Below are positions 34,114-41,983 of a stretch of 64,000 bases of DNA, one piece after another. Under the pieces are notes generated by a model, which saw only the letters and a list, made by a program, of their open reading frames with translations, ran no database searches and was not told the origin of the DNA. Location of the stretch: the NCBI RefSeq assembly GCF_034096925.1, contig NZ_JAWZSQ010000007.1, positions 1 through 64,000 on the forward strand. The letters are read 5' to 3'. This DNA comes from Patulibacter defluvii. GTDB taxonomy: Bacteria > Actinomycetota > Thermoleophilia > Solirubrobacterales > Solirubrobacteraceae. The position numbers were made by a program, and so were the translations under genes. Position 1 is the stretch's first letter. Every line of letters starts with the position of its first letter.

Positions 34114-35013
34114 TCAGACGCGCAGGAAGCGCCGCAGCGAGAGGCCGGAGCCGGCGGCCGAGACCGCGATGCTGGCCAGCACCAGCAGGCCGATCAGCGG
34201 ACCGAAGGCGATCATGTCCGGCCGCGAGATCAGCGTCGCGATCCCCTCGAGCTGGCTGAGGATGGTGACCTTCGCCAGCGCCAGCATCGCGATCGCCACC
34301 GCGCCGCCGATCGCGCCGAGGATCAGGCCCTCGATCACGAACGGCCAGCGGATGAACGAGTCGGTGGCACCGACGAGCTTCATCACCTCGACCTCGCGCC
34401 GGCGCGAGAAGAGCGACAGGCGGATGGTGTTCGAGATCAGCAGCACCGAGGCGACGATCAGCAGCAGCGCGAGCGCGCCGATCGAGAGCTTCACCGCGCC
34501 GGTGATCTTCACGATCTTGTTCGTCTCCGACTTCGACGCCTTGATCTCGCCGATCCGGGCGTCGAACGGGGCCGGCTTGCCGCTGGTGCCCTTCGGCTGC
34601 AGCGACGCCAGCAGCGCGTTGGTGTTGCCGGCGCTGTCGGGAGTGATCCGGAACGTGTCGGGAAGCGGGTTCATCTTGCCCAGCAGCGCGTAGGCCTCGG
34701 GGTTCTGCTTCTTCTGCTCCGCGAGCGCCTGCTCCTTCGACACGAACTTCACGTTCTTGACGTGCTCCGTGCTCTTCAGGCGCTGCTCGACGCGGGCCAG
34801 GTCGGCCTTCGTCGTCTTCTTGTCCATGAAGACCGACACCTGGACGCGGCTGCGGACGTCGTCGGCGGCGCCGTTGGCCAGCTGGACGGCGGGGATGAAG
34901 ACGCCCAGCACCAGGACGGTGATCAGGACGGCCATCAGCGCGGCGAAGCTCGGGATCGGGTTGCGGCCGATCGAGCGGAGCGCTTCCTTGAAGAAGAACG
35001 TGACGCGATTCAT
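34114..35013 (-). CDS. ftsX: cell division protein FtsX
   Basis: The 299-aa polytopic membrane component of the FtsEX complex transmits ATP hydrolysis to cell-wall hydrolases at the septum. It has a short cytoplasmic N-terminus (FKEALRSIGRNP), helix 1, an extracytoplasmic domain (residues about 50-170) and three C-terminal helices with RRREVEVMKLVGATDSFIR between them. It starts at ATG 35013, 55 bases after ftsE. The M23/NlpC-type hydrolase gene often found next to ftsX is not present here. Confidence 0.95.
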   Translation of the reverse strand: MNRVTFFFKEALRSIGRNPIPSFAALMAVLITVLVLGVFIPAVQLANGAADDVRSRVQVSVFMDKKTTKADLARVEQRLKSTEHVKNVKFVSKEQALAEQKKQNPEAYALLGKMNPLPDTFRITPDSAGNTNALLASLQPKGTSGKPAPFDARIGEIKASKSETNKIVKITGAVKLSIGALALLLIVASVLLISNTIRLSLFSRRREVEVMKLVGATDSFIRWPFVIEGLILGAIGGAVAIAMLALAKVTILSQLEGIATLISRPDMIAFGPLIGLLVLASIAVSAAGSGLSLRRFLRV

Positions 35014-35067
35014 GAGGTCTTTCGCAAGTCGGGGCGTCGGGGCGCGGGGAGGCGGGCGGAACGGGTC

Positions 35068-36003
35068 CTAGTCCGCGAACGCGTCGTCGAACAGGTCGGC
35101 CTCGGACGGCTGGCGCAGGCGCTGCGGCGCGGGCGCCGGCTCGCCGCGCATGAGGGCGCCGAACTCGGCGGTCGACTCGCTGTCGCGGCCGTAGCCACCG
35201 GCGACCTCGTCGCGCACGATCTCGCCGCCCTGCAACTCGATCACGCGGCGCCGCATCCGGTTGACCATCCCCTCGTCGTGGGTGGCCACCAGCACCGTGG
35301 TACCGGCCTTGTTGATGCGGTACAGCAGCTGCATGATCCCGATCGTGGTGTCGGGATCGAGGTTGCCGGTCGGCTCGTCGGCCAGCAGCAGCGGCGGGTG
35401 GTTGACGAACGCGCGCGCCACCGAGACGCGCTGCTGCTCGCCGCCCGACAGCTGGTGCGGGTAGTTGTGGAGCTTGGTCGAGAGGCCGGTCAGGCGCAGG
35501 ATGTCCGGCACCTGGCGGCGGATCTGCTTGCGGTTGGCCCCGGTCACCTGCAGCGCGTAGGCGACGTTGTCGTAGACCGTCCGGTTCGGCAGCAGCTTGA
35601 AGTCCTGGAAGACCACGCCGAGGTTGCGGCGGTAGTACGGCACCTTCTTGCGCGTGATCTCGGACAGATCGCGCCCGGCGACGCGGATCACGCCGGAATC
35701 GGGCTCCATCTCCTTCAGGAGCAGCTTCATCAGCGTCGACTTGCCGGCGCCGGTCTGCCCGACGAGGAACAGGAACTCCCCGCGGTGGACGGTGAAGGAC
35801 GCGTCGTGCACGCCCGCGTGGGTGTTGTCGTACGCCTTCGTCACCCCCCGGAACTCGATCACCGCGTTCGGGTGCGACGGGCGGCCCCCGCTCGTGGGGG
35901 CGCCTCCCGCGACGGGGTGCGTGCCGGTCGTGCGAGCGGCGGCGGCTGCCTGGCGGGCAGCGGCAGCGCGCTGGCGGTCGGTGGTGGAGCGCGAGACGGC
36001 CAT
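35068..36003 (-). CDS. ftsE: cell division ATP-binding protein FtsE
   Basis: The 311-aa ABC ATPase partners with FtsX. Walker A is GQTGAGKST (82-90), signature LSGGEQQR, Walker B LLLADEPTG, switch His in VATHDEGMV. The ABC core starts near residue 48. Compared with the usual 220-230 aa it has an Ala/Arg-rich N-terminal extension of about 45 residues and a C-terminal extension of about 35 that ends acidic (SEADLFDDAFAD). ATG 36003 is used; if the true start is internal the N-terminal extension would disappear, as no Shine-Dalgarno distinguishes them. Confidence 0.93.
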   Translation of the reverse strand: MAVSRSTTDRQRAAAARQAAAAARTTGTHPVAGGAPTSGGRPSHPNAVIEFRGVTKAYDNTHAGVHDASFTVHRGEFLFLVGQTGAGKSTLMKLLLKEMEPDSGVIRVAGRDLSEITRKKVPYYRRNLGVVFQDFKLLPNRTVYDNVAYALQVTGANRKQIRRQVPDILRLTGLSTKLHNYPHQLSGGEQQRVSVARAFVNHPPLLLADEPTGNLDPDTTIGIMQLLYRINKAGTTVLVATHDEGMVNRMRRRVIELQGGEIVRDEVAGGYGRDSESTAEFGALMRGEPAPAPQRLRQPSEADLFDDAFAD

Positions 36004-36075
36004 ATCCGAATCGCAGATTGGCACCGAACCCCCACGATTCCTGCACGCCGCCGTGCAGTGCAACGCGGCTTGCGC

Positions 36076-37155
36076 TCATCCGGCGGCGATCGGCGCGACG
36101 GCGCGCAGCGGTGCGGCGGCGAACTCGGCGATCCCGGCCGCGAACGGCTCGCGGGCGACGAACCCCAGCACCTCCGCCGCCCGCTCGGGTGCCGCGAAGA
36201 CGTGTCGGACGTCGCCCAGCCGGTACTCGCCCGTGACCACCGGCTGCCGGCCGCCGCCGCCCGCCGCGGCGGCCAGCGCGGTCGCCATCTGCCCCACCGA
36301 TCGCGGCGTGCCCGAGCAGACGTTGAAGGCCCCGGCCACCGGGCGCTCGCCGGTCAGGGCCAGCAGGTTCGCCCGCGCCACGTCGCGCACGTGCACGAAG
36401 TCGCGCAGCTGCCCGCCGTCCTCGAAGACGCGCGGAGCCCGCCCCGCCTCGATGGCGCTGCGGAAGATCGCCGCGACCCCGGCGTAGGGCGTGTCGCGGG
36501 GCATCCGCGGGCCGTAGACGTTGTGGTACCGCAGCGCGGTCACGGGCACGCCGGTCTCGCGCGACCAGGCGGCCGCCAGGTGCTCCTGGTGGAGCTTGGT
36601 GGCGGCGTAGACGTTGCGCGGGTCGAGCGGCGCGTCCTCGCGGACCGCCTGCGGCTCCAGCGTCGCCCCGCAGGTCGGGCAGCGCGGATCGAAGCGCCCG
36701 CCGTCGAGATCCTCGCGTCGCCGCGGCGCGGGCCGCACCGTGCCGTGCGCCGGGCAGCGATAGCGACCCTCGCCGTAGACCACCATGCTCGACGCGAGCA
36801 CCAGTCGCTCGACGCCGCCCCGCCGCGCCAGCGCCCGCAGCAGCACGGCGGTGCCGAGGTCGTTGTGCCGCACGTAGTCGGGCGCGTCGTCGAAGCCCTG
36901 CCCGAGGCCGACCATCGCCGCCTGGTGGCAGACCGCCGTGACGCCGTCGAGCGCCGCCGCCACCGTCGCGGGATCGGCGACGTCCCCGACCACCAGCTCC
37001 GCTCGCGGGTCGATCGCCGCCTCCGCCGCCGGCCGGTCCGGGCCGTGCGCGGCGGGCAGCAGCGCGTCGAGCACCCGCACGGCGTGACCACGGTCGAGCA
37101 GGGCGGTGACGATCTGGGCGCCGACGAAGCCCGCGCCTCCGGTGACGAGCAGCAT
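36076..37155 (-). CDS. NAD-dependent epimerase, dTDP-L-rhamnose 4-epimerase-like
   Basis: The 359-aa extended short-chain dehydrogenase acts on a nucleotide sugar. It has the NAD motif GGAGFVG (residues 6-12), the catalytic VYAATK (Tyr-x3-Lys) and the substrate-loop motif NVYGPRMP. Between strands it carries an insert with RCPAH and RCPTCG, a Cys/His set that could bind zinc. This insert is typical of the WbiB-like dTDP-L-rhamnose 4-epimerases. It is divergent from the glycosyltransferase operon and shares its promoter region with it, so it probably supplies an activated sugar to that pathway. Confidence 0.8.
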   Translation of the reverse strand: MLLVTGGAGFVGAQIVTALLDRGHAVRVLDALLPAAHGPDRPAAEAAIDPRAELVVGDVADPATVAAALDGVTAVCHQAAMVGLGQGFDDAPDYVRHNDLGTAVLLRALARRGGVERLVLASSMVVYGEGRYRCPAHGTVRPAPRRREDLDGGRFDPRCPTCGATLEPQAVREDAPLDPRNVYAATKLHQEHLAAAWSRETGVPVTALRYHNVYGPRMPRDTPYAGVAAIFRSAIEAGRAPRVFEDGGQLRDFVHVRDVARANLLALTGERPVAGAFNVCSGTPRSVGQMATALAAAAGGGGRQPVVTGEYRLGDVRHVFAAPERAAEVLGFVAREPFAAGIAEFAAAPLRAVAPIAAG

Positions 37156-37193
37156 GACCAGGACCGTACGCCCGATCGGCGCCGCCGCGGCCA

Positions 37194-37216
37194 GCGTTCA
37201 TCGACCTGTAATCGAC
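37194..37216. promoter_or_regulatory. regulatory box shared with the two-component-system promoter
   Basis: The stretch agrees at 19 of 23 positions with 45115-45137; the shared pattern is TTCAYCGAYCKGTAATCG. Within each copy the two half-sites GTTCAYCG and GTAATCG align with an 11-bp period, the layout bound by OmpR-family regulators. It lies in the divergent region between the epimerase and glycosyltransferase genes, 23 bases before the glycosyltransferase start. Confidence 0.5.
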
Positions 37217-37238
37217 GGGCGGCCGGGGCGCTCCTAGC

Positions 37239-37892
37239 GTGGTCGACGTGCTCGACGTCGTCCTGCCCGTCCTCGACGAGGCGGTCGCGCTGCCCGGGGT
37301 CCTGTCGCGGATCCCGCCGGGTTGGCGGCCGATCGTGGTCGACAACGGCTCCACCGACGGGTCCGCGGCCGTTGCCGCCGCCGGCGGTGCGACCGTCGTC
37401 CACGAGCCCCGTCGCGGCTTCGGCGCCGCCTGCGCGGCCGGGCTGCGGGCGGCCGACGCCGAGCTGGTCGCCTTCATGGACGCCGACGGGTCGCTCGACC
37501 CGGCCGACCTCCGGCGGCTGCTGCCCGCGATCGAGCACGGTGCGGGCCTGGTCCTCGGCCGGCGGGTGGCGGAGCCCGGCGCCTGGCCGTGGCACGCGCG
37601 GCTGGCCAACCGCGCGCTGGCCGCCGAGCTGCGCCGTCGCGGCGTGGCCGAGCTGCGCGACCTCGGACCGATGCGGATCGCGCGCCGGACGGCGCTGCTG
37701 GAGCTGGCGCTGCGCGACCGCCGCTCGGGCTGGCCGCTCGAGATGGTCGTCGCCGCGGCGGCGGCCGGCTGGCCGATCGCCGAGGTCCCCGTCCCCTACC
37801 GCCCCCGGACCGGCGGCCGGTCGAAGGTCACCGGCAGCGTCCGCGGGACCGTCGGCGCGCTGCGCGACATGCGCCGGGTGCTCGCCGCATGA
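37239..37892 (+). CDS. GT2-family glycosyltransferase (dolichyl-phosphate-sugar synthase-like)
   Basis: The 217-aa inverting glycosyltransferase has a GT-A fold. The N-terminal strand DVVLPVLDEA, VVDNGSTDGS (nucleotide binding), the DXD-type FMDADGSLD and the later GWPLEMVV and YRPRTGGRSKVTG match small GT2 enzymes that load sugars onto polyprenyl phosphate. It has no membrane helices of its own. It starts at GTG 37239, with the possible -10 TAGCGT overlapping it, so the transcript may be leaderless. First gene of a tightly overlapping five-gene run. Confidence 0.85.
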   Translation: MVDVLDVVLPVLDEAVALPGVLSRIPPGWRPIVVDNGSTDGSAAVAAAGGATVVHEPRRGFGAACAAGLRAADAELVAFMDADGSLDPADLRRLLPAIEHGAGLVLGRRVAEPGAWPWHARLANRALAAELRRRGVAELRDLGPMRIARRTALLELALRDRRSGWPLEMVVAAAAAGWPIAEVPVPYRPRTGGRSKVTGSVRGTVGALRDMRRVLAA

Positions 37893-38557
37893 GCCGCCCG
37901 CTGCCGGCGCTGGCCGTGATCGCGAAGGCGCCGGTCGCCGGTCGCAGCAAGACCCGACTCTGCCCGCCCTGCACGCCGGTCCAGGCGGCGCGGCTGGCCG
38001 CGGCGGCGCTGGCCGACACGCTGGCCACGGTCGCGGCCACGCCCGCCGGCGCCCGGGTGCTCGTGCTCGACGGCGAGCCCGGCCCGTGGTGCTCCCCGGC
38101 CATGACCGTCATCCCGCAGCGCGGCGACGGACTCGACGAGCGGCTGGCGGCGGCGTTCGAGGACGTCGCCGGGCCGGCGCTGGTGATCGGCATGGACACG
38201 CCGCAGGTGCGCCCGGCGCTGCTCTCGGCCGCGCTCCGGCGGCTGACCGAGCCGGCGGTCGACGCGGTGCTCGGCCCGGCCGACGACGGCGGCTACTGGG
38301 CCCTCGGGCTGCGACGAGCGGATCGCGCCCTGCTCGAAGGCGTGCCGATGAGCGTCCCCGAGACCGGAGCCGCGCAGCGCCGGCGGCTGGCCGAGGCCGG
38401 CCTGACGGTCGCCGAGCTGCCGACCCTGCGCGACGTCGACCGGTTCGCCGACGCGCGGGCGGTCGCGGCGCTCGCGCCCGGCGGCCGCTTCGCCCGCGCC
38501 GTGCACGAGCTCGACCGGCGCCCGGCGGCCACGAGCGCGGTGGCGGGACCGTGCTGA
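37889..38557 (+). CDS. TIGR04282/DUF2064 family glycosyltransferase-like protein
   Basis: The 222-aa nucleotidyl/glycosyl-transferase fold protein is of the family named after arsenosugar biosynthesis. Motifs are VIAKAPVAGRSKTRL at the N-terminus, VIGMDTPQVRPALL and LGPADDGGYWALGL in the core, and the C-terminal RDVDRFAD. It overlaps the GT2 gene by ATGA and the methyltransferase by 7 bases. In many actinobacteria these genes occur together with a methyltransferase and a molybdo-oxidoreductase, but the product is not established. Confidence 0.82.
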   Translation: MSRPLPALAVIAKAPVAGRSKTRLCPPCTPVQAARLAAAALADTLATVAATPAGARVLVLDGEPGPWCSPAMTVIPQRGDGLDERLAAAFEDVAGPALVIGMDTPQVRPALLSAALRRLTEPAVDAVLGPADDGGYWALGLRRADRALLEGVPMSVPETGAAQRRRLAEAGLTVAELPTLRDVDRFADARAVAALAPGGRFARAVHELDRRPAATSAVAGPC

Positions 38558-39195
38558 GCCCCGAGATCGCCTACGGCGAAGCGCTCGCCGCGGCCCCGGC
38601 CGCTCCTCCCGTACTGGTCCGCGAGCGCTGCGGGAGCGCGTGGCCGCTGCCGCTCGCGGTCTGGCTCGGCGGCGTCACCGCGGTCGACGAGCGGGTGCTC
38701 GACCGCGCCCGCGGACCGGTGCTCGACGTCGGCTGCGGGCCGGGGCGCCACGTGCGGGCGCTGGCCCGGCGGGCGGTCGTCGTGCTCGGCGTCGACGTGG
38801 CGCCCGCCGCCGTCCAGCACGCCCGTCGGCGCGGCACGCCGGTGGTCGAGGGCTCGGTCTTCGGCCCGCTCCCGCTCGCCGGCCGCTGGCGCACGGCGCT
38901 GCTGCTCGACGGCAACGTCGGGATCGGCGGCGACCCCGCCCGGCTGCTGGGACGGCTTGCCGAGCTGCTGCGCCCGGACGGCGCGGTGCTGGTCGAGCTC
39001 GACCCCGACGACCGGGCCGGCGACGGTCGCGGCCGGGCGATCAGGCTCGAGCAGGGCGACGGCGTCAGCGAGTGGTTCCCGTGGGCGCGGGTCGGCCCGG
39101 GAGCGATCGCCACCCCCGCCGCGGCGGCCGGGCTGCGGGTGGCGGAACGGTGGCAGGACGAGGGGCGGCGGTTCTGCGTCCTGACGCGGAGCTGA
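38551..39195 (+). CDS. class I SAM-dependent methyltransferase
   Basis: The 214-aa enzyme starts at GTG 38551 within the end of the previous gene. SAM motif I is VLDVGCGPGRHV, motif II/acidic loop VLGVDVAPAAV, and post-motif LLLDGNVGIGGD and LLRPDGAVLVELDP follow. It lacks membrane segments. Its position inside the glycosyltransferase operon suggests methylation of the same sugar-lipid or of a linked substrate. Confidence 0.87.
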   Translation: MLSPEIAYGEALAAAPAAPPVLVRERCGSAWPLPLAVWLGGVTAVDERVLDRARGPVLDVGCGPGRHVRALARRAVVVLGVDVAPAAVQHARRRGTPVVEGSVFGPLPLAGRWRTALLLDGNVGIGGDPARLLGRLAELLRPDGAVLVELDPDDRAGDGRGRAIRLEQGDGVSEWFPWARVGPGAIATPAAAAGLRVAERWQDEGRRFCVLTRS

Positions 39196-39199
39196 CGAC

Positions 39200-40480
39200 G
39201 TGCGCCCGCGCCTGCCGACCGCTCCCCCGCCCGGCCCGGCCCGCCCGGGCTTCTGGCGGAGCCCGATCCGCGGTCCCTGGCTGACCTCGTTCGTCGGCCT
39301 GCTGCTGCTCCCCGGCCTGGCGATCCTGTTCGCGACCGGGCTGCTGTCGCACGCGGTCTACCAGCCGCAGCTGGGCCAGAACGCCGTCGTCCCCCGCGAC
39401 CTGCCGCTGCAGCCGCTGACGTTCGCCTGGCCGACCTCGCCGAGCTGGCTCTACGCCGCGACGCAGGGCACCCACATGACGCTCGGCATCGCCCTCGTCC
39501 CGCTGCTGCTGCTGAAGCTGTGGTCGGTGATCCCGCGGCTGTTCGCGTGGCCCCCGGCGGCGACCCCGGCCCAGGCGCTCGAGCGGCTGGCGACCCTGCT
39601 GCTCGTCGCCAGCGCGCTCTTCCAGTTCGTCACCGGGATCACCAACGTCCAGCTCTGGTACCCGTGGGGCTTCGGCTTCGTCGTCGCGCACTACTACGGG
39701 GCGTGGGTCTTCGTCGCCTCGCTGGTCCTGCACCTGGCGGTCAAGCTGCCGACGGTGCGCCGCGCGTGGCGGACCCGCCAGGCGCTCCGGCCGCTGCTCG
39801 ACGACCTGGCCCGGACCCGCCCCGAGCCGTTCGAGCCCGGAGGCCTCGTCACGCCGAACCCGGCCGCGCCGACGATCAGCCGCCGCGGCGCGATCGGGCT
39901 GGCCGGGGCGGCCTCCGGATCGCTGCTGCTGCTGACGGTCGGGCAGAGCGTCGGCGGGCCCCTGCGGAAGATCGCCCTCTTCGCCCCGCGCGGCGCGGGC
40001 GCGGTCTCGCCCGGTCCCAACGGCTTCCCGGTCAACAAGACCGCGCTGGTCGCCCGGGTCAGCGCCGAGATGGCCGGCGCGGCCTGGCGGCTCGACCTGC
40101 GGGGCGCGGAGCGGCTCTCGCTCAGCCGCGACGAGCTGCTGGCGATGGAGCTGGCCAGCCACGAGCTGCCGATCGCCTGCGTCGAGGGCTGGTCGACGAT
40201 CCAGCGCTGGACCGGCGTTCCGCTGGCCGCGTTGGCCGCGCTCGCCGGCGCCGACCCCGACGACGTGCTGCACGTCGCCTCGCTGCAGCCGCGGGGCGCC
40301 TTCCGCCAGACGACGCTGGGCGCCCACCAGGTCGCGGCCGACGGTGCGCTGCTGGCGCTGCGCGTCAACGGTGCCGACCTCTCGCTCGACCACGGCTTCC
40401 CGGCCCGGATCATCGGTCCCGGACTGCCCGGAGTCCACTGCACCAAGTGGGTCTCCGGGCTGACTTTCGCCAGGAGCTGA
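39200..40480 (+). CDS. membrane-anchored molybdopterin-dependent oxidoreductase (sulfite-oxidase fold)
   Basis: The 426-aa fusion starts at GTG 39200. Residues 26-182 hold four membrane helices with His51, His92, His164 and His178, resembling a b-type cytochrome anchor. Then comes an internal twin-arginine motif SRRGAIG (227-233) with a fifth hydrophobic stretch (234-250). Residues 285-426 are a sulfite-oxidase-type molybdopterin domain with the Mo-ligand Cys327 in IACVEGWSTI and a C-terminal GVHCTKWVSGL. The arrangement implies a folded, Tat-exported extracytoplasmic domain fed with electrons through the anchor. It is related to MsrP/YedY but is a fused form; substrate unknown. Confidence 0.85.
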   Translation: MRPRLPTAPPPGPARPGFWRSPIRGPWLTSFVGLLLLPGLAILFATGLLSHAVYQPQLGQNAVVPRDLPLQPLTFAWPTSPSWLYAATQGTHMTLGIALVPLLLLKLWSVIPRLFAWPPAATPAQALERLATLLLVASALFQFVTGITNVQLWYPWGFGFVVAHYYGAWVFVASLVLHLAVKLPTVRRAWRTRQALRPLLDDLARTRPEPFEPGGLVTPNPAAPTISRRGAIGLAGAASGSLLLLTVGQSVGGPLRKIALFAPRGAGAVSPGPNGFPVNKTALVARVSAEMAGAAWRLDLRGAERLSLSRDELLAMELASHELPIACVEGWSTIQRWTGVPLAALAALAGADPDDVLHVASLQPRGAFRQTTLGAHQVAADGALLALRVNGADLSLDHGFPARIIGPGLPGVHCTKWVSGLTFARS

Positions 40481-40481
40481 C

Positions 40482-41108
40482 GTGTCCGACGCCGCCCCAA
40501 CGCCCACCCGTCGCGACCGCTGGCGGCTCCGCTACGGGGCCTCGCCGGTGCACCTGCTGCTGCACGCCGCCGGGATCGGCGCCGCGGCGTTCGCGCTCGC
40601 CCAGGCGCTCGATCCGCGCGCGGTCCCGAGCGCCGGCCGGCTGCTGCTCTGGCTGCTCGGCGGGGCCGTGGTCCACGACCTCGTGCTGCTGCCGGCCTAC
40701 GTGGCGGCCGACGGCGCGCTGCGACGGCTGGCGGCGGCGCTGCGACCGGCGGGCGGCCCACCGGCGGGCGTGCCGCTGCGCGGGCACGTGCGGATCCCGG
40801 CGGCGATCGCCGGCGCCGTGCTGCTCGTGCACCTGCCGTCGGTGCTCGGCGAGGCGCCCCGCGGGAGGCTGCTGACGACCGGCCATCCGCCGCCGGACTT
40901 CGCCGGCCGCTGGCTGCTGCTCGCCGCCGGGCTGGCCGCCGCGTCGGCGGTGGTCTACGGCGCGCGGGTCGCTCGCGCTCAGGGCCGGACGCGCTGCAGG
41001 ACGCCGGCGGCGGTCCCGATGACGAGCACGTCGCCCGAGACCGGATCGACCGCGACCGCCTGCGGCTGGCGGACCGTGGCCGCGCGGGCCAGGAGCCGGG
41101 TGCCGTGA
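40482..41108 (+). CDS. integral membrane protein, unknown function
   Basis: The 208-aa product starts at GTG 40482, one base after the oxidoreductase stop, so it is in the same operon. It has four hydrophobic helices (about residues 24-45, 50-75, 100-120, 140-160), with few conserved charged residues. The last 40 residues overlap the 3' end of the convergent lipoprotein gene by 130 bases and have the look of antisense-constrained sequence. It might be a partner subunit of the oxidoreductase. Confidence 0.65.
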   Translation: MSDAAPTPTRRDRWRLRYGASPVHLLLHAAGIGAAAFALAQALDPRAVPSAGRLLLWLLGGAVVHDLVLLPAYVAADGALRRLAAALRPAGGPPAGVPLRGHVRIPAAIAGAVLLVHLPSVLGEAPRGRLLTTGHPPPDFAGRWLLLAAGLAAASAVVYGARVARAQGRTRCRTPAAVPMTSTSPETGSTATACGWRTVAARARSRVP

Positions 41109-41983
41109 GCGGCCGGCAGCCGCGCCAGCTGGTTGCGTCCCGGGACGGCGACCCACAGCCGCCGGCGGCGCCCGTCGACGGCGATCGCGAACGGTCCCCC
41201 GGGCAGGTACTGGCGGCGCGTCGGCTCGAGCCGGCCGTCCGCTCGCCCGAACAGCAGCAGCGCGTCGCCGGCCGTGTCGACCACCCAGCAGACGCCGCCC
41301 GCGGCATCGTCGCGGCAGGCGACGTCGGTCGGGCCGACCCCGGCCGGCGCCGACGCCGTCCGGCGCAGGGTCCGGACGTCCCACAGCTCGAGCCGGCGCT
41401 CGCGAGCGGCGACCACGGCCAGCGTCCGTCCGCTATCGAGGGCGGCGATCCCACCGGGCTCGCGCGGGCCCGGGGCGCGGGCGACGACGCGGTCGCCGCG
41501 GACGACGGCGAGCTGGCCGTCGGTGGTCGCGACGGCCACCCGTCGTGCCGCCAGCGGCACGATCGCCCGCGGCGGCCCGGGCAGGCGGACCGACGCCCGC
41601 CGGCGCCCGCCCGGCAGGCTCAGCCGCAGCAGTCGCGACGGCGCCTCCAGCGCGACCAGCAGCGAGCCGCCCCCCGGCTCGGCGGCCAGCTGGCGCACCC
41701 GCCCCGGCAGGGCGACGCGGCGCACGACCGCGCCGTCGCGAGCGAGCAGCAGCAGCCGCGCGGGACGATCGAGGGCGACCGCGGTCAGGCCGGTCGCCGG
41801 GTCGACCGCCAGCGCCGACGGGCGCCCGCCGAGCGCCAGCACCCGGCCGCTCGGCGGGACGCTCGCGGCCGGCGAGCGGGGCGGCTCGGCCGCCGGCGGC
41901 AGCCGCTCGGGCGACGCCGAGCCGCAGCCGCCGAGCACCGCCAGCAGCGGGACCAGCAGGCACGATGAGCGGACGATCGACAC
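40979..41983 (-). CDS. beta-propeller lipoprotein (YncE/NHL-like)
   Basis: The 334-aa product starts at GTG 41983. The lipobox LGGC near residue 20 makes it a surface lipoprotein. The body repeats blades of about 40 residues with patterns such as PSALAVDPATGLTAVALD, GPTDVACRDDAAGGVCWVVD and AIAVDGRRRRLWVAV, as in YncE or NHL propellers. It is likely a protein- or ligand-binding platform. It is divergent from the membrane-protein gene at 41965, whose start overlaps this one by 19 bases. Confidence 0.8.
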   Translation of the reverse strand: MSIVRSSCLLVPLLAVLGGCGSASPERLPPAAEPPRSPAASVPPSGRVLALGGRPSALAVDPATGLTAVALDRPARLLLLARDGAVVRRVALPGRVRQLAAEPGGGSLLVALEAPSRLLRLSLPGGRRRASVRLPGPPRAIVPLAARRVAVATTDGQLAVVRGDRVVARAPGPREPGGIAALDSGRTLAVVAARERRLELWDVRTLRRTASAPAGVGPTDVACRDDAAGGVCWVVDTAGDALLLFGRADGRLEPTRRQYLPGGPFAIAVDGRRRRLWVAVPGRNQLARLPAAHGTRLLARAATVRQPQAVAVDPVSGDVLVIGTAAGVLQRVRP

